Assembly (NCBI GenBank): GCA_037013685.1
Contig: CM072909.1
Location: 1,488,001-1,552,000, forward strand
DNA: 64,000 bases
From: Acridotheres tristis
Taxonomy: Eukaryota; Chordata; Aves; Passeriformes; Sturnidae
Reading direction: 5' to 3'
Below the pieces are notes generated by a model. That model did no database searches and was not told the DNA's origin. It saw only the letters and a program-made list of their open reading frames with translations. The stretch's first letter is position 1; the number at the start of each line of letters is the position of its first letter. Positions 1 through 16,869 of this stretch are shown here, one piece after another. Both the position numbers and the translations under genes were made by a program.

Positions 1-3000
1 CACCGCACTCACCCCCGGCGCCGGCTCCTGCTGGGGGGTGACACCGGGGGGTGACACCCAGGGTGGCACCGTGGGGGCGCCAGGGGGGCACCCCCGGGGG
101 CAGCGGGCTCTGGAACAGGGGGTTGGTGTGGAAATGGGGCTCCTCATCATCATCATCATCTTCATCCTCATCTTCATCCTCATCATCGTCATCGTCATCG
201 TCATCATCGTCATCGTCACCGTCACCTTCCTCTTCCTCCCGGCTGTGGCCGGGGCTTTGGGGTCTGGGGGAGGTGGGACCACCCGTGGTGACAGGTCCGG
301 ACAGGTTGGTGACAATCTCAGCCGGGTTGGTGACATCCCTGGTGACAATGTCAGCCGGGTTGGTGACATCCCTGGTGACAATCTCAGACAGGCTGGTGAC
401 ATCCATGGTGACAATCTCAGCCGGGTTGGTGACATCCCTGGTGACAATGTCAGACACGTTGGTGACATCCATGGTGACAATGTCAGACAGGTTGGTGACA
501 TCCCTGGTGACAATGTCAGCCGGGTTGGTGACATCCCTGGTGACAATGCCAGCCAGGTTGGTGACATCCCTGGTGACAATGTCAGCCAGGTTGGTGACAT
601 CCCTGGTGACAATCTCAGCCAGGCTGGTCCCATCCATGGTGACAATGTCAGACAGGCTGGTGACATCCCTGGTGACAATCTGGGATGAGGTGGCCACATC
701 CACGGGCTGGTGCTCCAGAGAGATTGTCCCAACCACGGTGACAGATTTGGGTGACACTGTCCCATCCGTGGTGACAGATCTGGGGGAGATGGGACCATCA
801 GGGGTCACACATTTGGGTGACATTGTCCCATCCATTGTGACAGATTTGGGTGACATTGTTCCATCCGTGGTCACAGTTTTTGGGGACATTGTCCCATCCA
901 CGGTGACATTCTGGGATTCAGGGTGTTCTGGGTGAATGGTCCCACCCGTGGTGACAGGTTTGGGGGACATGGGACCACCCGTGGTGACAGTGTCAGCCGG
1001 GTTGGTGACATCCATGGTGACAATCCCAGGTGAGATGTCCCCACCCCTGGTCATTGTCCCAGGTGAGATGTCCCCAGCCCTGGTGACAATCCCAGGTGAG
1101 ATGTCCCCACTCCTGGTCACTGTCCATAATGAGATGTCCCCATCCCTGGCCCCTGGCCCAGGTGAGTTGTCCCCACTCCTGGTGACAATCCCAGGTGAGA
1201 CACTCCTGTCCCTGCTCCCTGTCCCAGGTGAGACACTCCTGTCCCTGGTGACAATCCCAGGTGAGCTGTCCCCAGCCCTGGTGACAATCCCAGGTGAGAC
1301 ACTCCCATCCCCCAGCTCTCTCTCCCAGCCCTGGGCCGGGCTGTCGGTGGCCACAGGACCGGCTGGGGTGGCCCCGTCCGTTGTCCCCGGGCCAGGGGAG
1401 GTGTCCCCACCCATGGGTGCCTGCGAGATGCTCCCAAAGGGGAACTCAAAGCTCCGGGGCCTGGGAGAGGCCTGGGCTGGGAGGGACACGCCCAGGGACA
1501 CCTGGAGGGTGTCCCCAAAGGTGGACCCGGGGATTTGGAGGTTCTGGGAGATGTCCCCAAATGTGGATTCAGGGATTTGGAACTCCTGGGAGATGTCCCC
1601 AAAGGTGGATTCAGGGATTTGGAGGTTCTGGGAGATGTCCCCAAAGGTGGATTCAGGGATTTGGAGATCCTGGGAGATGTCCCCAAACGTGGATCCATGG
1701 ATTTGGAATTCCTGAGAGATGTCCCCAAAGGTGGATTCAGGGATTTGGAGGTTCTGGGAAAGGTTCCCATCCACGGGCACGGGTCTGGGTGGGATCTCCT
1801 CGTCCTTGGGCACGGGTTTGGGTGGGATGGAGCCACCCATGGACACCTGGGAGGTGTCCCCAAAGGTGGACCCCTGGCTCTGGAACTCCTGGGAAATGTC
1901 CCCAAACGTGGATCCGTGGATTTGGAGGTTCTGGGAGATGTCCCCAAATGTGGATTCCTGTTTTTGGAGCTCTTGGGAAATGTCCTCGAGCGTGGATCCG
2001 GGGATTTGGAGATTTTGGGAAATGTTCCCATCCATGATCATGGATTTGGGTGGGATGGAGCCACCCATGGACACCTGAGAAATGTCCCCAAAGGTGGGTC
2101 TGTGGTTTTGGAGCTCCTTGGAAATGTCCTCAAGCACGGATTCCTGGCTTTGGAGCTCTTGGGAAATGTCCTCGAGCGTGGATCTGGGGATTTGGAGATT
2201 CTGGGAGATGTTCCCATCCATGGTCATGGATTTGGGTGGGATGGAACCACCCATGGACACTTGGAGGATGTCCCCAAACGTGGATCTGTGGCTCTGGAGC
2301 TCCTGGGAGATGTCCCCAAATGTGGATCCGTGGTTTTGGAGGTTCTGGGAGATGTCCCCAAATGTGGATTCAGGGATTTGGAGGTTCTGGGAAATGTTCC
2401 CATCCATGGGCACGGGTTTGGGTGGGATGGAGCCACCCATGGACACCTGAGAAATGTCCCCAAAGGTGGGTCTGTGACTCTGGAGCTCCTGGGAGATGTC
2501 CCCAAGCACGGATTCCTGGTTTTGGAGCTCTTGGGAAATGTCCTCGAGCGTGGATCTGTGGATTTGGAGATTTTGGGAGATGTTCTCATCCATGATCATG
2601 GATTTGGGTGGGATGGAGCCACCCATGGGCACCTGGGAGGTGTCCCCAAAGGTGGACCCCTGGCTCTGGAGCTCCTGGGAAATGTCCTCGAGCGTGGACC
2701 CGGGGATTTGGAGGTTCTGGGAGATGTTCCCATCCATGGGCATGGATTTGGGTGGGATGTTCATGTCCATGGACACCTCAGAAATGTCCCCAAAGGTGGA
2801 TCCGTGGATTTGGAGGTTCTGGGAGATGTCCCCAAACGTGGATTCCTGGTTCTGGAGCTCCTGGGAAATGTCCCCAAAGGTGGGTCCGAGGCTCTGAAGG
2901 TTCTGGAAGGTTCTCCCAGCCACGGTGACGGTTTTGGGTGGGATGTTCCTGTCCATGGACACCTCCAGGATGTTCCCAAATGTGGGCCCCAGGCTCTGGA

Positions 3001-4012
3001 GCTGCTGGGAGAGACCCCCAGCCCCACCGGGGGGGTGGTCCCAGGGCTGGTCCTGGGGGTCCCCAGGGTGGTCCTGGTGGTCCCAGGGTTGGTCCTGGTG
3101 GTCCCCAGGGTGCTCTTGGGTGTCCTGGTGATCCCGAGGGTGGTCCTGGTGGTCCCAAGGGTGGTCCCAGGGCTGGTCCTGGGTGTCCTGGTGGTCCCAG
3201 GTGAGATCCTGGTGGTCCCGAGGGTGGTCCCGAGGGTGGTCCTGGTGATCCCGAGGGTGGTCCTGGGTGTCCTGGTGGTCCCGAGGGTGGTCCTGGTGAT
3301 CCCGAGGGTGGTCCTGGTGGTCCTGGTGGTCCCGAGGGTGGTCCCGAGGGTGGTCCTGGTGATCCCGAGGGTGGTCCTGGGTGTCCTGGTGGTCCCGAGG
3401 GTGGTCCTGGTGGTCCCGAGGGTGGTCCTGGTGATCCCGAGGGTGGTCCTGGTGGTCCTGGTGGTCCCGAGGGTGGTCCTGGTGGTCCTGGTGGTCCCGA
3501 GGGTGGTCCTGGTGGTCCTGGCGGTGCCAGGGGTGGTGCCAGGGGTGTCCGTCGATGGCCCCCTGGAGCTCCTGCACACAGAGCTGGGCACGGAGCAGGC
3601 TGGCCACCAACACGGCACGGGCGGGGGAGGGGGGCTGGGCGGGGGGCTGGGTGGGGGAGGGGCTCAGGGTCCGTGCCGGGGTCAGGGTGGGGGTCAGGGT
3701 GGGGGAGATGCTCAGGGTGGGGGTCAGGGTGGGGGTGGGGGAGGGGCTCAGGGTGGGGGTCACAGCAGGTGTCAGGGTGGGGGAGGGGCTCAGGGTGGGG
3801 GTCACAGCAGGTGTCAGGGTGGGGGAGGGGCTCAGGGTGGGGGTCAGGGTGGGGGTCAGGGTGGGGGTGGGGCTCAGGGTGGGGGTCAGGGTGGGGGTGG
3901 GGGAGGGGCTCAGGGTCCGTGCCGGGGTCTCGGCCCCTCCCCCCGAGAAGGCGATGGCGTCCCGCAGCGGCCGCAGCCCGGGGGGGGCGGGGGCGGCCCC
4001 GGGGGGGTCCAT
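1..4012 (-). CDS. PSD4: PSD4 (EFA6D), N-terminal part, incomplete at window edge
   Basis: Seen: from an ATG at 4012 (context GACCATGG) the minus strand stays open without a stop to base 1, about 1,337 codons. A splice acceptor CTCAG lies just upstream (exon start about 4020). Landmarks in order: a Pro/Ala-rich start ([15 protein letters not shown]), a TP/TL repeat, a non-repetitive helix containing [12 protein letters not shown] near 3600-3560, an Asp/His/Arg/Gln repeat, a 14-residue repeat built on STFGDISQ, an 11-residue repeat built on [11 protein letters not shown], then at 240-120 a run of Asp/Glu followed by [12 protein letters not shown]. Family knowledge: EFA6 proteins carry an AQMCVLDLEEELE-like helix and an acidic stretch before SNPLFLASP, and PSD4 adjoins IL1RN in mammals. 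The Sec7 (ARF6 exchange) and PH domains would lie beyond the edge. Human PSD4 is about 1,050 residues in all, so this N-terminal region is greatly expanded. PSD4 rather than another PSD paralogue is inferred mainly from synteny. Confidence 0.8.
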   Translation of the reverse strand, partial: MDPPGAAPAPPGLRPLRDAIAFSGGGAETPARTLSPSPTPTLTPTLSPTPTLTPTLTPTLSPSPTLTPAVTPTLSPSPTLTPAVTPTLSPSPTPTLTPTLSISPTLTPTLTPARTLSPSPTQPPAQPPSPARAVLVASLLRAQLCVQELQGAIDGHPWHHPWHRQDHQDHPRDHQDHQDHPRDHQDHQDHPRDHQDHPRDHQDHPRDHQDTQDHPRDHQDHPRDHPRDHQDHQDHPRDHQDHPRDHQDTQDHPRDHQDHPRDHPRDHQDLTWDHQDTQDQPWDHPWDHQDHPRDHQDTQEHPGDHQDQPWDHQDHPGDPQDQPWDHPPGGAGGLSQQLQSLGPTFGNILEVSMDRNIPPKTVTVAGRTFQNLQSLGPTFGDISQELQNQESTFGDISQNLQIHGSTFGDISEVSMDMNIPPKSMPMDGNISQNLQIPGSTLEDISQELQSQGSTFGDTSQVPMGGSIPPKSMIMDENISQNLQIHRSTLEDISQELQNQESVLGDISQELQSHRPTFGDISQVSMGGSIPPKPVPMDGNISQNLQIPESTFGDISQNLQNHGSTFGDISQELQSHRSTFGDILQVSMGGSIPPKSMTMDGNISQNLQIPRSTLEDISQELQSQESVLEDISKELQNHRPTFGDISQVSMGGSIPPKSMIMDGNISQNLQIPGSTLEDISQELQKQESTFGDISQNLQIHGSTFGDISQEFQSQGSTFGDTSQVSMGGSIPPKPVPKDEEIPPRPVPVDGNLSQNLQIPESTFGDISQEFQIHGSTFGDISQDLQIPESTFGDISQNLQIPESTFGDISQEFQIPESTFGDISQNLQIPGSTFGDTLQVSLGVSLPAQASPRPRSFEFPFGSISQAPMGGDTSPGPGTTDGATPAGPVATDSPAQGWERELGDGSVSPGIVTRAGDSSPGIVTRDRSVSPGTGSRDRSVSPGIVTRSGDNSPGPGARDGDISLWTVTRSGDISPGIVTRAGDISPGTMTRGGDISPGIVTMDVTNPADTVTTGGPMSPKPVTTGGTIHPEHPESQNVTVDGTMSPKTVTTDGTMSPKSVTMDGTMSPKCVTPDGPISPRSVTTDGTVSPKSVTVVGTISLEHQPVDVATSSQIVTRDVTSLSDIVTMDGTSLAEIVTRDVTNLADIVTRDVTNLAGIVTRDVTNPADIVTRDVTNLSDIVTMDVTNVSDIVTRDVTNPAEIVTMDVTSLSEIVTRDVTNPADIVTRDVTNPAEIVTNLSGPVTTGGPTSPRPQSPGHSREEEEGDGDDDDDDDDDDDDEDEDEDEDDDDDEEPHFHTNPLFQSPLPPGVPPWRPHGATLGVTPRCHPPAGAGAGGECG
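296..700 (-). repeat. 33-bp in-frame coding minisatellite in PSD4
   Basis: About a dozen units of 33 bp, each encoding 11 residues of the type [11 protein letters not shown]. The period is a multiple of three, so the frame is kept. Degenerate relatives ([11 protein letters not shown] and similar) continue to about 1300. Confidence 0.85.
1500..3000 (-). repeat. 42-bp in-frame coding minisatellite in PSD4
   Basis: Units of 42 bp encode 14 residues ([14 protein letters not shown] and variants). They are interspersed with a higher-order segment encoding [10 protein letters not shown] and similar. All variants keep the minus-strand frame open, unlike the other frames, which break or shift. Confidence 0.85.
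3030..3550 (-). repeat. Short GC-rich coding repeat in PSD4
   Basis: Tandem 9- to 24-bp units encode mainly Gln-Asp-His and Pro-Arg-Asp-His on the minus strand. On the plus strand the same DNA gives a collagen-like Gly-Pro-Glu pattern, which is a shadow. Confidence 0.7.
3640..3920 (-). repeat. 12-bp coding repeat near PSD4 N-terminus
   Basis: Repeats of TCAGGGTGGGGG encode alternating Thr-Pro and Thr-Leu on the minus strand, between the N-terminal 25 residues and the [12 protein letters not shown] helix. Confidence 0.75.
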
Positions 4013-4049
4013 GGTCACTCCTGAGCCCCCCTGAGACCCCCCGAGAGCG

Positions 4050-4165
4050 CCGGGACAGCGGCCGGAGTGACCGGAGTGACCGGAGTGACCGCAGTGACCA
4101 GGGTGACCGGAGTGACCGGAGTGACCGGAGTGACCGGAGTGACCGCAGTGACCGCAGTGACCGGA
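4050..4165. repeat. 10-bp tandem repeat in PSD4 leader intron
   Basis: About eleven copies of GGAGTGACCG or GCAGTGACCG directly upstream of the PSD4 coding exon. Confidence 0.9.
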
Positions 4166-4189
4166 ACCCGGAGCATGGCGGGGGAGAGC

Positions 4190-5680
4190 CTGGGGAGAGG
4201 GAGGAGAGCGGTGAGAGGGAGGGGAGGATGGAGGGGGGAGAGAGAGGGAGGGATGGAGAGATGGAGAAAGGAGGGAAGGAGAGGGAGAAAGAGGAGGGAG
4301 AGAGGGAGAGAGGGATGGAGAGAGGGAAGGGAGGGATGGAGGAGGAAAGGAGGGATGGAGGAGGAAAGGAGGGATGGAAGGGGGAGAGAGGGAGGAGGAA
4401 AGGAGGGAGGGGAGAGGGATGGAAAGAGGGAGAAGGGAGAGAAGGATGGAGGAGGAAAGGAGGGATGGAGGGGGAGAGAGGGAGACGGGGAGGAGGAGAG
4501 GGGGAGGAGGGAGGGAGGGAGGGAGGGGGAAAAGGAGGGAGGGGGAGACGGGGAGAGGGAGAAGGAGGGGGAGGAGAGGGAGAGGGGGGAGGAGAGAGAA
4601 GGAAGGGAGGGAGGGAGGGAGGGAGGGGGATGGAGAGAGGGAGAAGGGAGGGAAGGAGGGCGGAGGAAAGGAGGGGGAGAGGGAGAAAGAGGAGGGAGAG
4701 ATGGAGAGAGAGATGGAGAGAGGGAGGGGGGAAGGATGGAGGAGGAAAGGAGGGATGGAGGGGGGAGAGAGGGAGGGAAGGGGGGAGGAGAGAGGGAGAG
4801 AGGGGGAGGAGGGAGAAGGGAGGGAGGGAGAGGGGGGAGGAGGGAGGGGGAGAGGGATGGAGAGAGGGAAGGGAGGGAGGGAGGGAGAGGGAGAGGGAGG
4901 AGGAAAGGAGGGAGGGGGAGACGGGGGAGAGGGAGAAGGAGGGGGAGGAGAGGGAGAGAGGGGGAGGAGAGAAGGAAGGGAGGGAGGGAGGGAGGAGGAA
5001 AGGAGGGATGGAGGGGGGAGAGAGGGAGACAGGGAGGAGGAGAGAGGGAGAGAGGGGAAGAAGGAAGGGAGGGATGGAGGGAGGGAGGGAGGGAGGGAGG
5101 GAGGGAGGAGAGACAGGGAGGAGGAAAGGAGGGAGGGAGACGGGGAGGGGGATGGAGGGAGGGAGAAAGGAGGGAAGGAGGGCGGAGGAAAGGAGGGATG
5201 GAGGAGGAGGGGGGGAAGAGAGAAGGAAGAGAGGGAGGGAGGGAGGGAGAGAAGGAAGGGGGGGAAGGATGGAGGAGGAAAGGAGGGATGGAGGAGGAAG
5301 AGAGGGAGGGAAGGGGGAGGGAGGGGGAGAGGGAGGAGGAGGAAGAGAGGGAGAGAGGGAGGGAGGGAGGGCGGAGGAAAGGAGGGGGGAGAGGGAGAAA
5401 GAGGAGGGAGAGAGGGAGAGAGGGAAGGGAGGGAGGGATGGAGGGAGGGAGAGAAGGAGAGAAGGATGGAGGAGGGAGGAAGGAGGGAGGAGGAAAAGAG
5501 GGATGGAAGGAGAGAGGGAGGAGGACGGGAAGGAGGGAGGGAGGGAGGGAAGAAGAAAAAGGGCGGGTGGGGGAGAGGGAGAGACGGAAGGAGGGAGGGA
5601 GGGAGGAAGTGCGAGGGACAGGAAGGAGGAAAATGAGTGAGAGGGAGGAGGAGGAGGAGGAGGAGGAGGAGGAAGGGGAG
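4190..5680. repeat. 1.5-kb polypurine tract (plus strand)
   Basis: Almost uninterrupted G/A sequence built from GGGA, GGAGA and GGAAA words. There is only an occasional T (in GGATGG) and few C. Read on the minus strand it is a polypyrimidine tract inside the presumed PSD4 5' intron. Glu/Arg-rich and Ser/Pro-rich open frames here are composition effects. Confidence 0.9.
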
Positions 5681-5689
5681 GGGGAGGCT

Positions 5690-5870
5690 CTGGGGGTCTC
5701 CCCGACCCTCCCCCCGCACCTGCGGCCCCCCCGCTCCGTGTCCCGGTGTCGCTGTCCCCGTGTCCCCGTGTCCGTGTCCCGTGTCCGGTGTCCCCGTGTC
5801 GCCGTCCCGGTGCCACCCGCGCCGCTTCCGCCCCGCGCCGCAGGAAACGGGGGGAGGGCACCCCAAAAAT
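5690..5870 (-). promoter_or_regulatory. CpG-rich block, candidate PSD4 promoter or leader exon
   Basis: A unique GC-rich island between two repeat blocks. On the minus strand it has TTTCCTGCGGCGC and GGCGGAAGCGG (ETS/SP-like words) near 5825-5850 and a possible donor, CCGCAG then GTGCGG, near 5720. It could be a leader exon or a promoter. No coding is claimed. Confidence 0.35.
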
Positions 5871-5904
5871 CACCCGGAACACCCCCCCAAAAATAAAAAA
5901 TAAA

Positions 5905-6770
5905 AATAAAAATCCGGGATATCAAAAAATCACCCGGAACCCCCCCAAAAGAAAAAAAAAATCCGGGATATCAAAAATCCACTCGGGACACTAAAAAAAA
6001 AAAATTCCGGGGCATCAAAAATCCACTCGGGACACTAAAAAAAAAAAATTCCGGGGCATCAAAAATCCACTCGGGACACTAAAAAAAAAAAATTCCGGGA
6101 TATCAAAAATCAGCCGGAACCCCCCCCAAAAAAAAAAAAAAATCCGGGATATCAAAAATCCACTCGGGACACTAAAAAAAAAAAATTCCGGGATATCAAA
6201 AATCACCCGGAACCCCCCCAAAAAAAAAAAAATTCCGGGATATCAAAAATCACCCGGAACCCCCCCCAAAAGAAAAAAAAAAAATCCGGGATATCAAAAA
6301 TCCACTCGGGACACTAAAAAAAAAAAAATTCCGGGGCATCAAAAATCACCCGGAACCCCCCCCAAAAAAATTCCGGGATATCAAAAATCATCCGGAACCC
6401 CCCCCAAAAAAAAATTCCGGGATATCAAAAATCCACTCGGGACACCCCAAAAACTCCAGGAACACCAAAAAAAACCCAGGGACACCCCCAAAAAAATCCC
6501 GGGACACCAAAAATCCACTCGGAACCCCAAAAATCCATCCGGAACCCCCCCAAAAAAATCCCGGGACACCAAAAATCCACTCGGGACACCAAAAATTTCC
6601 CAGGGACACCAAAAATCGCTCTGGGACCCCCAAAAATCCTCCTGAACCCCCCCCAAAATCTCCCCGGGACCCCAAAAATCGCCCCGGGACCCCAAAAATC
6701 CCCCTGGGACCCCAAAAATCGCCCCGGGACCCCAAAAATCTCCCCGGGACCCCCCCCAAAAGTGACCCAC
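5905..6770. repeat. 45-65-bp minisatellite with poly-A tracts
   Basis: Units combine CCGGGATATCAAAAATC, an ACTCGGGACAC or ACCCGGAACCCC half, and 8-14 A residues. The array decays rightward into CCCCGGGACCCCAAAAATC units. Confidence 0.9.
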
Positions 6771-7430
6771 CCCCCTCCCCCCTCTGGAACTGGGGTTTGG
6801 GGGGGTCCCAAAGGTTTGGGGGGACCCCAAAGATGGGAGGGGGTTCAGGAGGGCGGGGGGGACCCCGAAATTCATGGGGGGGGACCCCGAAATTCATGGG
6901 GGGGGCCCCAAAAGGGGCTCGGGTGACTCAAAACGGGGGGAGAGACCCCAAAAACGGGGGGGGGGAGACCCCAAAAACACGGGGGGGGTTAGAGATCTGT
7001 GGGAGTTCCGGGGGGGACCCCAAAAGTGTCGAGGGGACCCCAAAAGTCTCGAGGGGACCCCAAAAATTACGGGGGACCCCAAAAAGAGCGGGGGGGATTA
7101 AAATGGGGGAGGGGGGGACCCTCAAACTCCTGGGGGGGGGTCCCAAACTCACCTGGGACCCCAAAAGTGTCGAAGTGACCCCAAAAGTGTCGAGGGGACC
7201 CCAAAATTCCCGGGAGACCCCAAAGTTTGGGTGGGGGGGGGGGAGGGGTAAAGGTGACGGGGGCGCGGCCCCGAGATTTTTGGGGGTTGCCCTGAAGTTT
7301 TGGGGGGGGGGAGGGGCCTGGGGGGGGGGTTGGGGACCTTTTGGGGACAATTTGGGGACCTGGGACCCCCCCCCGGGGCCCTGGGGACCCCCCGGGTGCC
7401 GCCCCCTCCCCTCCCCCCCCCCCCCGGTCC
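6771..7430. repeat. Degenerate G-rich repeat block
   Basis: Imperfect units of the type GGGGACCCCAAAA with many runs of 6-9 G on the plus strand, ending in a long C run just before the donor at 7435. No gene is seen. Confidence 0.6.
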
Positions 7431-7434
7431 TTAC

Positions 7435-7570
7435 CGGCACCGCCGAGCGGGGGGGCGTGGTCTGGGCTGGCCACGCCCATAAAAAGGGGCGGGGTTGGTC
7501 ATTAATATGCGGGACACGCCCATTGTGGGTGACGTCATGAGATGGGAGGCCACGCCCCCCTCCCGGAAGG
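7435..7570 (-). promoter_or_regulatory. Candidate promoter and leader exon (PSD4 direction)
   Basis: A unique block. On the minus strand it has, in order of transcription: TTCCGGGAGG (ETS-like), GGGGGCGTGG boxes, a perfect CRE palindrome TGACGTCA (7530-7537), TATTAATG, a GGGCGTGGCC box, and a short exon ending GTGCCG at 7435 followed by a consensus donor GTAAGG. This suits a non-coding PSD4 first exon spliced to 4020. The plus strand also has CATAAAAAGG, so direction is inferred from the donor alone. Confidence 0.45.
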
Positions 7571-7589
7571 GAATGGGCGGGGGAGGGGC

Positions 7590-10130
7590 ACGGGGGGCCC
7601 CGAAATTGGGGGTTTGGGCCTAAAAATGGGGGATTTGGGCCTAAAAATGGGGGTTTGGGCCTAAAAATTGGGGATTTGGGCCTAAAAATTGGGGATTTGG
7701 GCCTAAAAATGGGGATTTGAGCCCCAAAATTGGGGATTTGGTCCCCAAAATTGGGGATTTGGGCCTAAAAATGGGGGTTTGGGCCCCAAAATTGGGGATT
7801 TGGGCCCCAAAATTGGGGATTTGGGCCTAAAAATGGAGGTTTGAGCCTAAAAATTGGGGGTTTGGGCCCCAAAATTGGGGATTTGGGCCCCGAAATTGGG
7901 GATTTGGGCCCCAAATTGGGGATTTGAGCCCCAAAATTGGGGATTTGGGCCCCGAAATTGGGGATTTGGGCCTAAAAATGGGAGTCTGTGACCCCAAAAT
8001 TGGGGATTTGGGCCCCAAAATTGGGGATTTGGGCCTAAAAATTGGGGATTTGGGCCCCAAATTGGGGATTTGAGCCCCAAAATTGGGGATTTGGGCCCCG
8101 AAATTGGGGATTTGGGCCTAAAAATGGGAGTCTGTGACCCCAAAATTGGAGATTTGGGCCTAAAAATGGGAGTCTGTGACCCCAAAATTGGGGATTTGGG
8201 CCCCGAAATTGGGGATTTGGGGCTAAAAATTGGGGATTTGGGCCCCGAAATTGGGGGTTTGGGCCCCAAAATTGGGGATTTGGGCCTAAAAATGGGGGTT
8301 TGGGCCCCAAATTGGGGATTTGAGCCCCAAAATTGGGGATTTGGGCCCCAAATTGGGGATTTGAGCCCCAAAATTGGGGATTTGGGCCCCGAAATTGGGG
8401 ATTTGGGCCTAAAAATGGGAGTCTGTGACCCCAAAATTGGGGATTTGGGCCCCAAAATTGGGGATTTGGGCCCCGAAATTGGGGATTTGGGCCTAAAAAT
8501 GGGAGTCTGTGACCCCAAAATTGGAGATTTGGGCCTAAAAATGGGAGTCTGTGACCCCAAAATTGGGGATTTGGGCCCCGAAATTGGGGATTTGGGGCTA
8601 AAAATTGGGGATTTGGGCCCCGAAATTGGGGATTTGGGCCTAAAACTGGAGGTTTGAGCCTAAAAATTGGGGGTTTGGGCCCCAAAATTGGGGATTTGGG
8701 CCTAAAAATTGGGGATTTGGGCCCCAAATTGGGGATTTGAGCCCCAAAATTGGGGATTTGGGCCCCAAATTGGGGATTTGAGCCCCAAAATTGGGGATTT
8801 GGGCCCCGAAATTGGGGATTTGGGCCTAAAAATGGGAGTCTGTGACCCCAAAATTGGGGATTTGGGCCCCAAAATTGGGGATTTGGGCCTAAAAATTGGG
8901 GATTTGGGCCCCAAATTGGGGATTTGAGCCCCAAAATTGGGGATTTGGGCCCCGAAATTGGGGATTTGGGCCTAAAAATGGGAGTCTGTGACCCCAAAAT
9001 TGGGGATTTGGGCCCCAAATTGGGGATTTGAGCCCCAAAATTGGGGATTTGGGCCCCGAAATTGGGGATTTGGGCCTAAAAATGGGAGTCTGTGACCCCA
9101 AAATTGGGGATTTGGGCCTAAAAATGGGAGTCTGTGACCCCAAAATTGGGGATTTGGGCCCCGAAATTGGGGATTTGGGCCTAAAAATGGGAGTCTGTGA
9201 CCCCAAAATTGGGGATTTGGGCCCCAAATTGGGGATTTGAGCCCCAAAATTGGGGATTTGGGCCCCGAAATTGGGGATTTGGGCCTAAAAATGGGAGTCT
9301 GTGACCCCAAAATTGGGGATTTGGGCCTAAAAATGGGAGTCTGTGACCCCAAAATTGGGGATTTGGGCCCCGAAATTGGGGATTTGGGCCTAAAAATGGA
9401 GGTTTGGGCCCCGAAATTGGGGATTTGGGCCTAAAAATGGGGGTTTGGGCCCCAAAATTGGGGATTTGGGCCTAAAAATGGGGGTTTGGGCCCCGAAATT
9501 GGGGATTTGGGCCCCGAAATTGGAGATTTGGGTCTAAAAATGGGGGTTTGGGGCCCGAAATTGGGGATTTGGGCCTCAAAATGGGGATTTGGGCCCCAAA
9601 ATTGGGGTTTGGGCCCCAAAATTGGGGGTTTGAGCCTAAAAATGGGGGTTTGGGCCTAAAAATGGGGGTTTGGGCCCCAAAATTGGGGATTTGAGCCTAA
9701 AAATTGGGGATTTGGGCCTCAAAATGGGGATTTGGGCCCCAAATTGGGGATTTGAGCCCCAAAATTGGGGGTTTGAGCCTAAAAATGGGGGTTTGAGCCC
9801 AAAATTTGGGATGTGAGCCCCAAAAATTGAGGATTTGAGATCAAAATTGGGGATTTGAGCTCAAAATTTGGGATCTGGGCCTAAAATTGGGGGTCTGAGC
9901 CTAAAACTGGGGATTTGAGCCCAAAGTTGGGGTTCTGAGCCCAAAATTGGGGAGCTGTGACCTCAAAATTGGGGTTATGAGCTCAAAATTTGGGATCTGA
10001 GCCCAAAATTGAGGTTCTGAGCCCCAAAATTGGGGATCTGAGCTCGATAATTGGGGATCTGTGACCCCAAAATTTGGGTTCTGAGCTCGAAAGGAGGGTT
10101 GTGACCCCCCAAAAAAAGGCTCGGAGCCGA
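7590..10130. repeat. 2.5-kb minisatellite of about 21 bp
   Basis: Units of the type CCAAAATTGGGGATTTGGGC, with higher-order blocks containing ATGGGAGTCTGTGACC. It lies between the PSD4 promoter region and the 3' end of the IL-36-type gene. Several frames stay open on both strands (for example Pro-Lys-Ser-Pro-Ile repeats) and are not considered genes. Confidence 0.9.
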
Positions 10131-10248
10131 AAATGGAGGATTCCGACCCCAAAATTGGGGTTGTGACCCCAAAAAGGGGGTCGTGACCCCCATGGATCCA
10201 CCCTGACCCCCCCAAATGACACCGCGAGGTGGCACCGACAGCTGTGAC

Positions 10249-10254
10249 TTTATT
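10249..10254 (-). terminator. Poly(A) signal of the IL-36-type gene
   Basis: AATAAA on the minus strand (TTTATT on plus), about 800 bases beyond the stop codon at 11059 and just past the end of the exon-derived 3' array. Confidence 0.7.
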
Positions 10255-10339
10255 CCCGGCGAAATGACAACAAACACGGATGTCCCCAAGCCCTGAATGT
10301 CCCCAAACCCCAAATGTCCCCAAGCCCCAGGTGTCCCCT

Positions 10340-11058
10340 CGGCGTCACTTTCAGCGCAGGTAGAAGGCGGTGGCAGCAGGAAATGTCCCCAGGCCGGTGT
10401 CACTGTCACCTGTGCCACAGGTAGAGGGTGGTGCCACTGTCGATGTCCCCTGGCTGACGTCACTGCAGTTTCCGGTGCAGGTAGAAGGCGGTGACACCCG
10501 GGATGTCACCTGGATGACGTCACCTGGCTGATGTCCCCAACCCCTGGATGTCACTGTCATTTTTGGCACAGGTAGAAGGTGGTGGCACCGGGGACGTCAC
10601 CTGGATGATGTCCCCATTGTCGATGTCCCCAAGCCCTGACGTCACTGCAGTTTCCGGTGCAGGTAGAAGGCGGTGGCACCCGGGATGTCACCTGGATGAC
10701 GTCACCTGGCTGATGTCCCCAACCCCTGGATGTCACTGTCATTTTTGGCACAGGTAGAAGGTGGTGGCATTGGGGATGTCCCCTGGATGATGTCCCCATT
10801 GTCGATGTCCCCTGGCTGACGTCACGGCAGTTTCCGGTGCAGGTAGAAGGCGGTGACACCCGGGATGTCACCTGGATGACGTCACGGCAGTTTCCGGTGC
10901 AGGTAGAAGGCGGTGACACCGGGATGTCACCTGGCTGACGTCACGGCAGTTTCCGGTGCAGGTAGAAGGCGGTGACACCGGGATGTCACCTGGCTGACGT
11001 CACGGCAGTTTCCGGTGCAGGTAGAAGGCGGTGACACCGGGATGTCACCTGGCTGACG
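10340..11058 (-). repeat. Tandem copies of the cytokine gene's coding end in its 3' UTR
   Basis: About ten imperfect 59-90-bp units follow the stop codon. Each contains the end of the last exon (codons for FYLHRKLP and the TGA) plus the adjacent 3' UTR. The copies nearest the stop are almost identical and those further away diverge. Confidence 0.9.
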
Positions 11059-16426
<5,368 letters not shown>

Positions 16427-16832
16427 GGTCGCCGGGCGGGGTCCCTGCGGTGTCCTCCTGTGGGGACAGGGACAGGGGAGGTGACACCCCCGCCACGAGG
16501 GCAGTGCAGGGACAGCGCTGTCCCCACAGTGTCCCCACGTTGTCCCCGCGCTGTTCCCACGCTGTCCCCGCGCTGTCCCCACATTGTCCCCGCGCTGTCA
16601 CCGCTCACCTGAGGGCAGCTCTGGGCGCACACGACATGGCTGGGCCTGCGGAGGGTGACACGGGTGACACGGGTGACACGTGGGTGACACGGGTGACACG
16701 GGTGACACTCGCGTGCCAGCAGGATTGTCCCCGAGCAGGAACCGGCTTGTCGCCGTCCCACGCTACCTGCGGCTGTGTCACCTGTGCCACGTCCCGCGTG
16801 CTCTGGGCCGTGTCCCCGCGGGTGACAGTGGC

Positions 16833-16838
16833 TTTATA
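16833..16838 (-). promoter_or_regulatory. TATA box of the IL-36-type gene
   Basis: CCTATAAAGCC on the minus strand, with GC boxes just upstream (CCCCGCCCCGCCC at about 16855-16842). This places the transcription start near 16805. The first minus-strand ATG downstream is at 16637. Confidence 0.65.
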
Positions 16839-16869
16839 GGGCCGGGCGGGGCGGGGGACAGAGCCCGCC

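Noticed and set aside
3030..3550. Collagen-like Gly-Gly-Pro-Glu frame on the plus strand
   Set aside because: It is antisense to the continuous PSD4 frame and purely repeat-driven, with no flanking domain or start context.
4190..5640. Glu/Arg/Gly-rich open frames in the polypurine tract
   Set aside because: Any frame of a GGGA/GGAGA tract is open. There is no domain, start context or splice evidence.
7590..9930. Possible CRISPR-like regular repeats
   Set aside because: Repeats are contiguous with no unique spacers, and the DNA is vertebrate.
4013..10130. Integrated retroelement or LINE
   Set aside because: No reverse-transcriptase motifs, LTRs or target duplications were seen. The region is minisatellite and promoter-like sequence.
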